DNA of 64,000 bases. Origin: Gossypium raimondii (Eukaryota; Streptophyta; Magnoliopsida; Malvales; Malvaceae). Both the position numbers and the translations under genes were made by a program. The first letter of the stretch is position 1, and every line of letters begins with the position of its first letter. The notes beneath the pieces were generated by a model. It worked only from the letters and a program-made list of their open reading frames with translations. It did no database searches and was not told where the DNA came from. Below are positions 1-9,679 of this stretch, in pieces. Where the stretch lies: assembly GCF_025698545.1 (NCBI RefSeq), contig NC_068567.1:5704001-5768000 (forward strand), in the 5' to 3' direction.

Positions 1-261
1 ATCAGCTTCATCATTTCTTAATTTTGTTTCTTTTTCTTTTCTAAGCATCTTTTCAAATGGTTTTTCAAGTGTGGTTCCACTTTTGCTTGGCCCTATTAAC
101 AACTTGTGACAATATTTGCATGCAATCACTTGCTTTCCATTTACTTCAAGCTTATCAAGATGCTCCCAAACATTAGGCCACAACCTTCTCTATTTGGTTT
201 GTGAGAGTGCATAAGTCTCCCTATTTGTTTTCAGAGTCTCAAGGTTGCCATTGTAAATAAT
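1..261 (-). pseudogene. BED-type zinc finger fragment (hAT-transposase-like), cut by window edge
   Basis: On the minus strand positions 1-180 read as an open BED zinc-finger segment: WPNVWEHLDKLEVNGKQ is followed by a CKYC pair and LLIGPSKSGTT, the usual start of plant BED/hAT-transposase-derived proteins (DAYSLEEPER and RICESLEEPER types). BED fingers bind DNA. The same frame continues upstream to a possible splice acceptor at about 262 (peptide IIYNGNLETLKTNRET) but meets a TAG stop about 13 bp before the BED segment. The stop and the missing start suggest a decayed copy, or the join of an unrelated exon to a transposase fragment. The rest of the protein lies beyond position 1. Confidence 0.6.
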
Positions 262-380
262 CTGAGAAATTGAGAACAAATCATATATAATACAATAGTT
301 AAAGCTACAAATAAATTTATAAACAAATTAAAAAAAAAAAAAAAACAACAACAAAGCTACAGATTTGCTTAGGTTCTTAC

Positions 381-863
381 CCTTGGACTCACCATAATGA
401 GATGTGCCACGGCAGGACCGGAGTTCTCAAAAGCCGACTGCGGTGACATCACTGTATCAACAGCTTCAATTCCCCTGTAATAGAAACAAAATCCATAAGT
501 TTTTAACCATTACAAAAAGATAAAACTTGCAACTAATCCAGTAACATGCTTCTAGATTTCATCCAATAGTATAGTTGGAATATAACAAAATTAATTCGTA
601 GTCTAGTTAGCAATTAAAACCCTAACAAAAAAAACAACATAAATATTCCTCTTTTGCATTTTGGGTTCCTCCTTTTAAACATAAAGATTTGAACTTTGAA
701 GACCGAAAGAATCAAAAGATGACATGAGAGCCATAAGATTCAAAGTTTTAAGCAAAATACCTGAAGGGTATTGCAGAGGGCAGAATGAAACTGAAATGGG
801 TTTACAGATCTTGGGGGCAGTTGTAGAACCTGAAGCATCCCAGATCTCGACATCGTCTCTCAC
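381..863 (-). pseudogene. Two exon-like coding segments of an unidentified gene
   Basis: An ATG at 863 opens MRDDVEIWDASGSTTAPKIC and continues to a GT donor at 760 (exon 761-863). A second segment, 381-474, reads GIEAVDTVMSPQSAFENSGP and on to a GTAAGA donor at 380, with a CAG acceptor before it. Both look like coding sequence with proper splice sites, but the phases do not agree: exon 1 leaves one base and the second segment needs two. Either a small exon is missing or a frameshift has broken the gene. The next acceptor at 262 would lead into the BED-finger segment. I do not recognise the product. Confidence 0.35.
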
Positions 864-1811
864 TCCTTTTTTGTGTGTATGACTGTGCGCGTGTTCTTTT
901 ATAGCGTATATTAAATAGAGTTTATGATTGGAAGAGATCCATTTTTTTACTATTAAATAAAATAATTACTTTTTAATAAAGTTATTTTTTTTATTTTTAT
1001 AATTCGATAAATGAAACCTGGTTAGTTTAATCAAATTCCTGTAATATAAATATTTCTCATGTAATTTAACTATTTATGATTTTAGTTTTATTGGATATGA
1101 GTAATATTTAAATGAAATATAAATTAATTTTTTAAAATTAATGTTTTCATTATTTTGATTTTTTTCTAAATTTATTTTTAAAATTTAAATAATCTTTTGG
1201 GCTTTTTTATACTTTTTAGATATTTTAGAATTTTTAAAATTTCTTTAGAAGATTTTAAAATTTTGTACTAAATTTTAGAAAAAAATTGTAATTTATTTTT
1301 AAATTTTTAGATTTTTTCCATTTTCTGGATATTTTATTATTTTATAATTCTTTAAATTTTTGTCAATATTTTTTAGAATTTAAATTTTTTTTATCTTTTA
1401 GTGTTTGCTAGCATATTAATAAACCAAAATACTTACATCATCGTAAGCATAGCTAGAGGGCTGCCAGGTTCCAATCCTAAAATATAAAATTTTTATTCAG
1501 AACTTTTAAATTTTTAAAATTTTAAATTAATAAAAATAAAATTATATTTTAATCCTTTAAATTGATAAAAATTAAATTAATCTTTTAAAATTATAATTTA
1601 ATTTTTACCCTAAAAAATTTCTACGTATCAAATTTTCATGTCAGCAAGTCACATAATAAGAAAAATTACCACAGTACTACTTGTCACATTCTTAAGTTAC
1701 ATCATCAAAATTGTAACCCCATTAAAGAAAATAAAAATTGCACATTTGCATTGTTTACATAATATACATAGGTTTTTTTTGTTGTAGGATTGAAATACAT
1801 TCTCATTACTA
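864..1811. other. A/T-rich intergenic stretch
   Basis: This stretch is low-complexity A/T-rich sequence with many short TTTTAAAATTT runs. I see no gene, RNA or intact element in it. Confidence 0.6.
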
Positions 1812-1819
1812 GTAGGGAC

Positions 1820-2275
1820 TAGAGATGCTCATGGTCTGGGCAGCCCGGCCCGATGGCCCGCCCAAAATATGGGAGGATTTGGGTAAAAATATAGGCCCGA
1901 AATATGGGCTTGGACAAAAAAATAAGACCGATTAAAAAAGGGCTGGGCCTCGGGCACCACTTTTTTGGCCCGAGCTGGCCTGGCCCGAATATAATAAATA
2001 TATTTATTTTTTAATTTTTTAATTTTTTAATTTTTTTAATTTTGAAATATTTTTAAAATACTTTTTTAAATTTTAAAATATTTTTAAAATACATTTTTAA
2101 ATTTTTTTAATTTTTAAAATATTTTTTTAGTATTTATTTAAATAAATGGGCCGGGCCGGGCTTATGGATTTTTTCCCGGGCCGGGCCTGAGCAAAAATTT
2201 AGGCCCATATTTCGGGCTGGGCCTAAGACCCATGCTGAATTTTCCCGAACCCGACCCGGCCCATGAGCACCTCTA
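1820..2275. mobile_element. Non-autonomous hAT-type MITE, 456 bp
   Basis: The ends are inverted repeats: TAGAGATGCTCATGG on the left, and the right end reads TAGAGGTGCTCATGG on the opposite strand. The element is flanked by an exact 8-bp direct repeat GTAGGGAC (1812-1819 and 2276-2283), the target-duplication length of hAT transposons. Both arms are unusually GC-rich (runs of GGGCCGGGC and CCCGGCCC) around an A/T-rich centre, so the whole element can fold back on itself. It has no coding capacity. It would depend on a hAT transposase elsewhere. Confidence 0.8.
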
Positions 2276-2283
2276 GTAGGGAC

Positions 2284-2781
2284 CCATGCATGCTTAAACA
2301 TTTATGTATTCATTTATTAAAATTAAATCTGTAGATCACATAAAATTAAATTTCTTATTTATATTTGAGATTTATCCCATGTGTATATATTTTCTTGACA
2401 GATAGTAGTTGGTTGAATTGACACTGATATTATTGAAGATTTTTTAAGGTTGTAGGTTGAAGTGAAGTTAAGTGTATAATATCTTCCTCGCGTGAATATA
2501 ATTAGTCAAAGATTTGTGATAGAAAAGTAATTTTAGAAAAGGGATACAGGCACGATTGGCTCTTGTATTTTAATATTCGTTTTAATGTGATATTTTTATT
2601 TTCACTAAATCTAATTTGATATTTGAACGTTTTAATGGTTATTGCGGTGGATATATTGTCGGGAAACTGGTGTTTCCAATCAATCACGAAGAGGAGTTTC
2701 TCAAAGACTCTCGGTGCTTTGAATGGAAATGATTTGAAGTTGGCGTACGAGTGTTTAGCTGATCCTTTTGTGGACTTAAAA
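2284..2781. other. Intergenic stretch left of the tandem duplication
   Basis: This is A/T-rich sequence with no recognisable gene. A 103-codon open frame on the minus strand at its right end has no recognisable domain and I treat it as chance. Confidence 0.5.
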
Positions 2782-5112
2782 AATACATAGATATAGATAC
2801 AGATATCACTCATGAGAAATACAATTTCTTTTGTGGACGCAAAAGCGGATGTAAGTACATTAGCTTGTCGCTACACAACACAAACTCGATGTTTGAGGCA
2901 TTGGAGATATGAATATGGAATCTTTTGCCACTGATGTCTCTGCCCTTCCCAATCACCTTTATGACTGCAACAATAGTACTTAGCTACTAGACTTTGTTGA
3001 GCAAAGTAATATCAAAATGAGCATTCTCTAAAACTTATGGATGGTTGTCCATTATTCTCAAGATTATAAAACTTTGGGGAATCTTTAATTTTCAAAGGGA
3101 TTTAACACTATATAGAAGAAGCAGTACATATCATACAGTTTGACTGAATTTTCAACTATATTGAGAAAAAAAAAGCTAGTAAAATGCAATTTCAATAACT
3201 ATTAACCACCAAACATGCTTGGCAATAATAAAAGACTATTAATCAATGAAAACAAAAACGAGTACTAAAAATTCAAAACCCTAATGTTGTATAAAGTGAC
3301 AAATATGATCGGAAGCTAGAGCTTTACGAGTGCGAAGCACAGCAGGGAATTCATCCGGAAAGACCAGAGCTGCACCATGTCGCCTTTCTTGAGTTGGTTG
3401 TTCTTCACAAGAGGGTTCCACGTGTTAGTGAGGACATAGAGCGAACTTGACCTCATAACCCACTTGTTCAAGGTAATGCTTGTTCCCCTCATGGATGGAT
3501 CTAACAACCACACCTGCATGGAGTTTTTGTCATCTAACTCTTTAGCCTCTGCCTCGTTGAGAAAGTCATGAGTTTTGACTTGCGAGAAGGGAATGGAGAA
3601 ACGACTGGCAGTAGGGTTTATGTCGGAGAAAAAGATGGTCTTTTGTATGACCAGAACCAAACCCCTACCACCCATCTCTTCAACTATAAGTTGTCTGAAT
3701 AGGGGAGGCAAGTCTGGTGGTGGGATTGGGCAAACGGATTTCACTTGCTTCTTGCTTCTCTTCGGCTTCAGTTTTGGTGCTACCCGATCGCCATCGCCAT
3801 CGTCTTCCTCTTCTACTGCTTTGAGATTGCGTTTCCTTTTCAGTCCAGCGCTGTTGTTGAACTTGGACCTTAGCTTGAAACCCTTATGGTCTTGTTTGCA
3901 AAGGGTTTGAGGTGGTGGGGGTGCATTCTGGCTTTTCTGCATTTTCTGTTGGTCAACATCGAGTACGTGCAGCAAGTAATCAAAAGGACCCCAATTGGGA
4001 TCAATCTTTGTATCCTTAAAATCATCAAGGCTGAGGAGCTCCATCATCTTATCGTTTTCACCGACAACAAATTATTTTCTGTATTTGCTTGAAACTGAGA
4101 ATGCTGCTTTCTTGAGATAAATGTAATATCAATCAACCTATCTATCTAATGTATATAAATAAGAAAAGGGTGCTTGAGATGAAAGTAATAGTTCTTGAAA
4201 TATGACCGTTAAACTATAGTTTTCCGGCGGGGCATTTGAATGGAGTTGTTGTTTACTCGCAGAAAGGCGGCAAAAAATGGGCAAAGGTGTAAAAGACCTA
4301 ATCCCCTACGTTTGTGTTTGCAATTATTCTGTTCTGTTTCTTGATATCTGAACGTTAAATGCTGGTCAAAGGGGCTTTCCCGGTGGGCTGCGGTTTCTTT
4401 TTTTTGCAAGTGGGGGTTTAGTCATTACAATTTTTCTTTCAAATATATACCCAAACACAAAGCCCTAAAGATTTGGATCAAATTTATCTCAAATGGCAAT
4501 CTTCTACACAAGTGAATGATAGAAAATCAAGCGGTATTGGTAAATGGCAACACTTGGGGTTATTTCTTGAAATCCAGAGGCTGATACTTGGTACTTAATA
4601 AATTTGTAAATCGATCAGGTTGGTTTTTCTTCTTAAGCTGGGTTTGTTTAGAAATGTTGATCTTTTCGTTGATTTTTTCTTTTTCTTTTTCTTTTTGAGG
4701 TTTTTTTAGTGACAAAGCTTAAAGAATATTTTTAAGTGTTTATCTTTGATGGATTTTTGAATTTGATGGTGAAAATATAAGCTTTTAACATAATGCGATC
4801 ATGTAAATAGCTGAAACATGTCCACCTTTGATCTTTTGTTGCATGAATGAATATAGGTATAGAATGGCTTTTGAGTTTTGAAATAGTAGAATTTCATCAT
4901 TCTTGATATGTGATGTTTTTCAAATATATATAAATATATATATACATGAAAGTTGTATAAGCTTTTCATTGAAAAGAGCATATTTTCAAAACCAAACTAA
5001 ATCGTGCGGATTTTCAATATTCTTTGTGTAAGATGCTTCTATATATTTCTACTCCATAAGGCACCCGTATATATGTATATACATAATGTCAATCCAAGGC
5101 TATATTATCAAC
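2782..5112. repeat. Tandem duplication, left copy (carries B3 gene copy 1)
   Basis: This segment matches 7297-10413 throughout: 3' flank, whole B3 gene, promoter and about 1 kb upstream. Offset between the genes is 5230 bp. Homology begins at the ATAGATATAGATAC stretch and ends at GGCTATATTATCAA. The coding parts differ by only 7 substitutions in 732 bp, so the duplication is recent. This copy keeps the empty insertion site (about 2798-2805) for the element found in the right copy. Confidence 0.9.
3316..4047 (-). CDS. B3 domain (DUF313) DNA-binding protein, copy 1
   Basis: Single-exon gene for 243 residues. The C-terminal half (about 108-243) is the DUF313 version of the plant B3 DNA-binding fold, as in Arabidopsis At3g25182/At2g31720-type proteins: PPPDLPPLFRQLIVEEMGG, then FFSDINPTASRFSIPFSQV, WLLDPSMRG and LKKGDMVQLWSFR. 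The N-terminal half is charged, with an acidic EEEDDGDGD run next to basic KPKRSKKQ, which could serve as a nuclear localisation signal. A nuclear transcription-factor role is expected from the family; targets are unknown. The start is the first ATG (MMELLSLDDF) and the length is normal for the family. The gene is intact and differs from copy 2 at four residues: Ala68, Val102, Arg201 and Met233 here are Val, Glu, Gly and Val there. Confidence 0.85.
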   Translation of the reverse strand: MMELLSLDDFKDTKIDPNWGPFDYLLHVLDVDQQKMQKSQNAPPPPQTLCKQDHKGFKLRSKFNNSAGLKRKRNLKAVEEEDDGDGDRVAPKLKPKRSKKQVKSVCPIPPPDLPPLFRQLIVEEMGGRGLVLVIQKTIFFSDINPTASRFSIPFSQVKTHDFLNEAEAKELDDKNSMQVWLLDPSMRGTSITLNKWVMRSSSLYVLTNTWNPLVKNNQLKKGDMVQLWSFRMNSLLCFALVKL

Positions 5113-6419
5113 CCGAGAGATCATCACTCAGGACAGTCCTCGACTGGTCCCACAAGAAGCTAGGCACCTACTTCTCTGGAAGGTCACCATCACCTATTCC
5201 TCAATGCATCCGTTTTTCTGTTCAAAACAAGGCTGTTTAAATCACCAAACCCGCCATATGAATGTTACCTATCATGGAACCTCCTCTCTTTATACCCCGA
5301 CACAATGAAGAAGGGATCAATCCTCAAGTAATATATATTTTATTAATGGAAACATAATAATTTAAATAGAAGATAATTCAATATAAATTTAAACTTTTTT
5401 TATTTATTATGTAAATTATTTACTAAAAGTTTCTCTTAATAGAATCATAATTCTTATTATATTTACGATAAATTTTATTATCAAGTAATTTTAATTAACC
5501 AAATATTTTAATAAAATTAAGATTCTTATTTATTAATATAATCAATATTTAAAAAATATTTAAAATGATAAATTCAATCTTGAAAGATAAAACCAAAACC
5601 TACATGATGTTCATAACTCTCATAATAAAGTATAAGTAACAATTCATTGTTGATTACTTTGATAAATGAAGGTCTTCATTTATTTTGTGCATGGGATACT
5701 TGTAATATGGGCATTAACGAAGCTTGTAAGTTATCTATGAAATATAATATTTTCTTTAAAATTTTTATTTTATTTTTGATATTTTTCTTTTATAACACAT
5801 TATTAGTATGAATTTTTGAAAAAAATTCGCGATGGATATTGAAAATAAGATAAAATAAAATAATAAAATTTAAACCTAAACACATTTACCAATAAGTTTA
5901 AAGTCTACCTCTCTAACCATTAAAATAAATCAATCATCATAGTGATTGATCCTTAACTTAGTTGGCATCATTGCTACTACTACAACCTGAAAGACATAAG
6001 TCCGAATGTGCTTTAAAAATTGGCATTTTATCGAAAACCTTATAAACCAAATTAGAAAAGTTATAAAGACAAATATTAATAGCTTTTATTTTAGTAATAA
6101 TTCTTATAATGTACGGTACATTAATAGTCTTTTTAAATTTTATATAATTATTCCTTCATACTTACATACATTTAGTATAGTTTTATTTGATTCGATGTTA
6201 AAAACTTTTTTATAACAAAATTTATGAAAGAAATAATTTTAAACTATAAAATTTAATGGCTTAATTATAAGTTAATGAACTATATTTTAATTAAATTAAA
6301 TTAAATTATTAACCTAATTAAATGGAGAATAATTACTAATTTAAAAATTAAACAAACTAATTAAAATTTAAAAAAAATACTCCTTCATACATACATTTAA
6401 TACAATTTTATCAGGGAGC
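5113..6419. other. Intergenic stretch, A/T-rich
   Basis: The first 150 bases (5113-5260) are less A/T-rich and have no counterpart in the right-hand copy. The rest is A/T-rich sequence without a recognisable gene or a complete element. Confidence 0.5.
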
Positions 6420-6962
6420 GGGCAAGAACTTTGGGGATGATTTCAGGTTCTATAAACTATCGCATGCACCGATGAATCCTAGGCCCCCTAGATTCGGAGG
6501 CCATTAAGATTAATATTGATGCGGCGGTTTTTGACTCAGTTGTAGGCATTGGGATTATTGCGAGGGACCATGATGGTTTTGTGTTAGGGGGCCGTACAAT
6601 CTTTTTGGACCTTAAGATGGATATTGAATGTGCTGAGGCGGAAGCCTTAAAGGAAGGGATTATGTGGACTCGCAACAACAACGTCACAAGGGCTGTGTTC
6701 GAAACCGATTGCGCGAGTTTAGTTAATCGGTTGAAGTCTCGAAAGGAGGACTTGTCAATCTTTGGTTTTCGATTGAAGGAAATCTTCAAATTATTGGAGT
6801 CTTTCATCGATGTTAAGATTGAGTAGGTCACTTGTTCGAGCAATAGAGTGGTTGATAGCCTTTGTAAACTTGCTATTAACAAATGATGTACCTTTCCTTT
6901 TAACATGGAGCATCCGAGCGATATCCATTGACTTGTATTTGCTGATGCTTGTTAATTCGAGG
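6420..6962 (+). pseudogene. LINE relic: RNase H domain (RVT_3 type)
   Basis: Reading + strand, about 6495-6824 encodes a plant LINE-type RNase H-like domain: EAIKINIDAAVFDSVVGIGI, ARDHDGFVLGG, ECAEAEALKEGI and VFETDCASLVNRL are the usual landmarks (first Asp, second Glu, later Asp). The frame ends in a stop after DVKIE, while the following bases still resemble the domain's tail (NRVVDSLCKLAINK) but contain stops. No reverse transcriptase part is attached, so this is a 5'-truncated, dead copy lying between the two duplicated B3 segments. Confidence 0.7.
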
Positions 6963-7296
6963 TAGTGGCCTTTGGACCCATTTTTGATAAAAATAATAAT
7001 TTTATTCATAAATTATTCAATGTTAAAAAAAAAATCTATCAGTTTAAAAATTTAGAATTTAATGGCTTAATTATAAGTTAACGAACTATATTATTTTAAT
7101 TAAATTAATTATGAACACACTTAAATAGAGAACAATTACTAATTTAAAATTTAAATAAACTAATTAAAATTATATATTTAAATTTATTCATTTTGAAGTA
7201 GATTAATACATATGTATAGATAGGTTAGTTTTAAAATTTTAAAGAGTGTGTTGGTGATTCACTTTTAATAGTTAAGATATATGAAAATTAGAAAAA
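6963..7296. other. A/T-rich spacer
   Basis: A short A/T-rich stretch with no recognisable feature, between the LINE relic and the right-hand duplicated segment. Confidence 0.5.
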
Positions 7297-7319
7297 ATAG
7301 ATAGATATAGATACAAATA

Positions 7320-8008
7320 GGGTGAGGTTTCATCAAATCAAGTGAAAAAATTTCGAGTTAATCGAGTTCCCAAGTCTTATTTTATCATCCTAACTCAATT
7401 TGATTTTTTTCGAATCGAGTGAAATGAAATTCGAGTTGAGTCGAATCGAGTGAAACTATTCAAGTTAAATTAAAAAAATAAACATGTCAAATAAAAATAT
7501 TATTTCAGTATAACTAATTTCATATTAGAGCACATTAATTTGAAATCATATATATTTGAACTTGTTTTCAAAGCAAAAGATACTTGAGTATCATAATTAT
7601 TTTTAAAATTTAACTTTTATATATATATTGTTATAATTTAAAAAACTATAATTTTTAAATATAAATTTTGAATTTTTTATACATATTTTGAATTTTAAAA
7701 TTTATTTTGAATATTTGAAATTTATTTTGAATTTATTTTGAAATTTATTTTAAAATTTATTTTGAATATTTTGAATATTTTAAATATAAATTTATTTTGA
7801 TTTTCATATTTTCATATTTGACAAGGACCAAAAGAATATTTACACTAATCTATCATTCGAATTGTAAAATTCAACACGACTCACATTCGAAACTCGAATC
7901 GAGTTACTCGAGTTGACTTGAATAATTCAAATAACTTAATTCGATTAACTCAAAATTCGAAATATTTTTTAATTTTTTTTAATAAAATCGAATTTTGCTT
8001 ACCTTACT
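7320..8008. mobile_element. hAT-like non-autonomous element, 689 bp, copy 1
   Basis: The element is absent from the other duplicate, so its limits are clear. It is flanked by an exact 8-bp direct repeat TACAAATA (7312-7319 and 8009-8016); the empty site at 2798-2805 has one copy, TACAGATA. The ends are loosely inverted (GGGTGAGG at the left; on the opposite strand the right end has GGTAAGCAAAATTCG) and the arms are rich in TCGAGTTAA and AATTCGA motifs. A related copy lies at 59176-59808. There is no coding capacity. The 8-bp duplication suggests hAT. Confidence 0.75.
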
Positions 8009-8545
8009 TACAAATATCACTAAATCACTAATGAGAAATACAATTTTTTTTGGGCACATGATATAGCTTAGATGTAACAAAAACGACTGTAAGTACATTA
8101 GAGCTTGTCGCTACACAACACAAACTCAATGTTTGAGGCATTGGAGATATGAATATGTAATCTTTTGCCATTGATGTCTCTGCCCTTCCCAATCACCCTT
8201 ATCATGACTGCAACAATACTTAGCTACTGGACTTTGTTGAGCAAAGTAATATCAAAATGAGCATTCTCTAAAACTTACGGATGGTTGTCCATTATTCTCA
8301 AGATTATAAAACTTTGGGGAATCTTTAATTACCTTTCAAAGGGATTTAACACTATATATATAGAAGAAGCAATATATATCATACAGTTTGAATGAATTTT
8401 CAACTATATTGAAAAAAAAAAAGCTAGTAAAATGCAATTTCAATAACTATTAACCACCAAACATGCTTGGCAATAATGAAAACAAAAACGAATACTAACA
8501 AGTCAAAACCCTAATGTTGCATAAAGTGACAAATATGATCGGAAG

Positions 8546-9277
8546 CTAGAGCTTTACGAGTGCGAAGCACAGCAGGGAATTCACCCGGAAAGACCAGAGC
8601 TGCACCATGTCGCCTTTCTTGAGTTGGTTGTTCTTCACAAGAGGGTTCCACGTGTTAGTGAGGACATAGAGCGAACTTGATCCCATAACCCACTTGTTCA
8701 AGGTAATGCTTGTTCCCCTCATGGATGGATCTAACAACCACACCTGCATGGAGTTTTTGTCATCTAACTCTTTAGCCTCTGCTTCGTTGAGAAAGTCATG
8801 AGTTTTGACTTGCGAGAAGGGAATGGAGAAACGACTGGCAGTAGGGTTTATGTCGGAGAAAAAGATGGTCTTTTGTATGACCAGAACCAAACCCCTACCG
8901 CCCATCTCTTCAACTATAAGTTGTCTGAATAGGGGAGGCAAGTCTGGTGGTGGGATTGGGCAAACGGATTTCTCTTGCTTCTTGCTTCTCTTCGGCTTCA
9001 GTTTTGGTGCTACCCGATCGCCATCGCCATCGTCTTCCTCTTCTACTGCTTTGAGATTGCGTTTCCTTTTCAGTCCAACGCTGTTGTTGAACTTGGACCT
9101 TAGCTTGAAACCCTTATGGTCTTGTTTGCAAAGGGTTTGAGGTGGTGGGGGTGCATTCTGGCTTTTCTGCATTTTCTGTTGGTCAACATCGAGTACGTGC
9201 AGCAAGTAATCAAAAGGACCCCAATTGGGATCAATCTTTGTATCCTTAAAATCATCAAGGCTGAGGAGCTCCATCAT
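8546..9277 (-). CDS. B3 domain (DUF313) DNA-binding protein, copy 2
   Basis: Intact single-exon duplicate of the gene at 3316-4047, again 243 residues, with the DUF313/B3 fold at about 108-243 (PPPDLPPLFRQLI, RFSIPFSQV, WLLDPSMRG, LKKGDMVQLW). Of the 7 base differences from copy 1, four change the protein (Ala68 to Val, Val102 to Glu, Arg201 to Gly, Met233 to Val) and three are silent. Upstream sequence is shared for over 1 kb, so both copies probably began with the same promoter. Here that promoter carries a longer TCTA repeat, and the 3' flank carries the hAT-like insertion ending about 540 bp beyond the stop. The expected role is a nuclear DNA-binding protein; targets are unknown. Confidence 0.85.
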   Translation of the reverse strand: MMELLSLDDFKDTKIDPNWGPFDYLLHVLDVDQQKMQKSQNAPPPPQTLCKQDHKGFKLRSKFNNSVGLKRKRNLKAVEEEDDGDGDRVAPKLKPKRSKKQEKSVCPIPPPDLPPLFRQLIVEEMGGRGLVLVIQKTIFFSDINPTASRFSIPFSQVKTHDFLNEAEAKELDDKNSMQVWLLDPSMRGTSITLNKWVMGSSSLYVLTNTWNPLVKNNQLKKGDMVQLWSFRVNSLLCFALVKL

Positions 9278-9354
9278 CTTATCGTTTTCACCGACAACAA
9301 ATTATTTTCTGTATTTGCGAAACTGAGAATGCTGCTTTCTTGAGATAAATGTAA

Positions 9355-9380
9355 TATCTATCTATCTATCTATCTATCTA
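9355..9380. repeat. TCTA tetranucleotide microsatellite
   Basis: About six TCTA units about 80 bp upstream of B3 copy 2. Copy 1 has only two to three units and diverged sequence here. This is one of the few promoter differences between the duplicates. Confidence 0.85.
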
Positions 9381-9679
9381 ATGTATATAAATAAGAAAAG
9401 GGTGCTTGAGATGAAAGTAATAGTTCTTGAAATATGACCGTTAAACTATAGTTTTCCGGCGGGGCATTTGAATGGAGTTGTTGTTTACTCGCAGAAAGGC
9501 GGCAAAAAATGGGCAAAGGTGTAAAAGACCTAATCCCCCACGTTTGTGTTTGCAATTATTCTGTTCTGTTTCTTGATATCTGAACTTTAAATGCTGGTCA
9601 AAGGGGCTTTCCCGGTGGGCTGCGGTTTCTTTTTTTTGCAAGTGGGGGTTTAGTCATTACAATTTTTCTTTCAAATATA

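Noticed and set aside
3575-3910. Plus-strand open frame of 111 codons, repeated at 8805-9140
   Set aside because: It is antisense to the B3 genes. It looks conserved only because the segment is duplicated, and it has no domain or codon character of its own.
4209-4409. Minus-strand open frame of 66 codons, repeated at 9441-9641
   Set aside because: It lies in the B3 upstream region and is shared only through the duplication. No splice or domain evidence.
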